Shown piece after piece: positions 42,534-42,956 of a stretch of 42,956 bases of DNA (position 1 is the stretch's first letter; each line of letters begins with the position of its first letter). Both the position numbers and the translations under genes were made by a program. Below the pieces are notes generated by a model. It made no database searches, was not told where the DNA came from, and saw only the letters and a list, made by a program, of their open reading frames with translations. The stretch comes from Planctomycetota bacterium (lineage in GTDB: Bacteria; Planctomycetota; Planctomycetia; Pirellulales; Pirellulaceae), in the NCBI GenBank assembly GCA_024276655.1, contig JAJRWU010000138.1, positions 1 to 42,956 of the forward strand. Direction: 5' to 3'.

Positions 42534-42956
42534 CGTAGATTACTCCTTGCATGTTGGCCGTGGGTTGCTATGGACCAGGCGCCTTTTGTTCGCCGCCCAT
42601 TTACTTTTCGTGATAAAGTCGTTAATCTAAACCGTTGTTAATTAGTATCATCGTACAACAAAATAATAGCGAGCGTCAATACAGCAGCTGGTTGTCGAGC
42701 GTTCGAGTACGGGAGCTATCATGCCGGAACCCACGCGGGATATTGCAAAACGGTACGAGGCGGTTCTCACCGGAAACGGCGGGGCGGCACTGCTACATTC
42801 CCATTTGCGATGTGCTTTGTGTGCCACTGGCTTTGCCCAATAGCGTCCGGGAATTCGGGTTGGGACGGGGGAGCGGCGCGAAGTTTTTTGGATTTTGTAA
42901 TTTGCCGGCATGGCGGGCGCGGGGCGGTGGCGGCGGGGTTGATGTCGGCGCATGCA
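42534..42956. other. Non-coding right edge of the window
   Basis: An AT-rich part (about 42600-42680) presumably holds the minus-strand Gfo/Idh promoter. The rest is GC-rich with only a short opposite-strand frame (42648-42953) of arginine/proline-rich, non-protein-like composition. I see no gene, RNA or repeat here. Confidence 0.5.

Noticed and set aside
42648-42953. 101-codon minus-strand frame at the right edge
   Set aside because: Arg/Pro/Ser-rich, with no motif and no ribosome binding site; treated as non-coding.

Overview
The window looks like a chromosomal segment of a planctomycete of the Pirellulales type. The evidence is the gene repertoire: a PVC-type dehydrogenase fused to a CxxCH cytochrome, a DUF1549/DUF1553 cytochrome followed by a Tat-exported DUF1501 protein, Tat-exported Gfo/Idh/MocA oxidoreductases, and a giant modular surface protein. 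The giant protein has an LEPR-XLL-like N-terminal motif and a C-terminal dockerin. The DNA is GC-rich with small genes in short tandem or divergent units. No rRNA, tRNA, CRISPR array or classical transposase was seen.

Layout. 200-2941: a fucose-isomerase-family protein followed by GDP-mannose 4,6-dehydratase, which fits GDP-deoxysugar/fucose metabolism. 3091-3378: a tiny stand-alone protein resembling the C-terminal domain of SAM hydroxide adenosyltransferases. 3683-6523 (minus): a secreted beta-helix/LamG protein. 6733-7050: a GIY-YIG protein. 7691-24637: one uninterrupted 5648-codon gene. In order it carries a fungalysin-type propeptide and M36 protease, PPC domains, a metzincin-like HExxHxxGxxH domain, beta-helix blocks, a family of FEFDSDG modules, a GEVED region, nine cadherin-like repeats and a dockerin. 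24638-25344 is non-coding and holds two of three copies of a 125-bp imperfect-palindrome repeat; the third is at 3561-3685.

25345-42533 is typical planctomycete degradative and respiratory accessory content. It holds the PVC cytochrome, a secreted beta-helix protein and a Tat Gfo/Idh oxidoreductase. Two uroporphyrinogen-decarboxylase-superfamily proteins follow, only one with the zinc site. Next come an Rrf2-type iron-sulfur regulator, a YVTN propeller/di-heme cytochrome c peroxidase, a DUF1549/DUF1553 cytochrome split by one in-frame stop, a DUF1501 protein and a second Tat Gfo/Idh protein. Many products are predicted to leave the cytoplasm, so the theme is surface and periplasmic carbohydrate/redox chemistry.

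The most notable signals are: (i) two unrelated zinc-protease motifs in one giant polypeptide; (ii) an FEFDSDG module apparently inserted inside another domain of the same protein; (iii) the three-copy 125-bp repeat, with an invariant 45-nt left half and two conserved CG/GC inversions one helical turn apart in its hairpin; (iv) the nonsense codon in the DUF1553 gene; (v) an Rrf2 regulator with CX7CX5C cysteine spacing.
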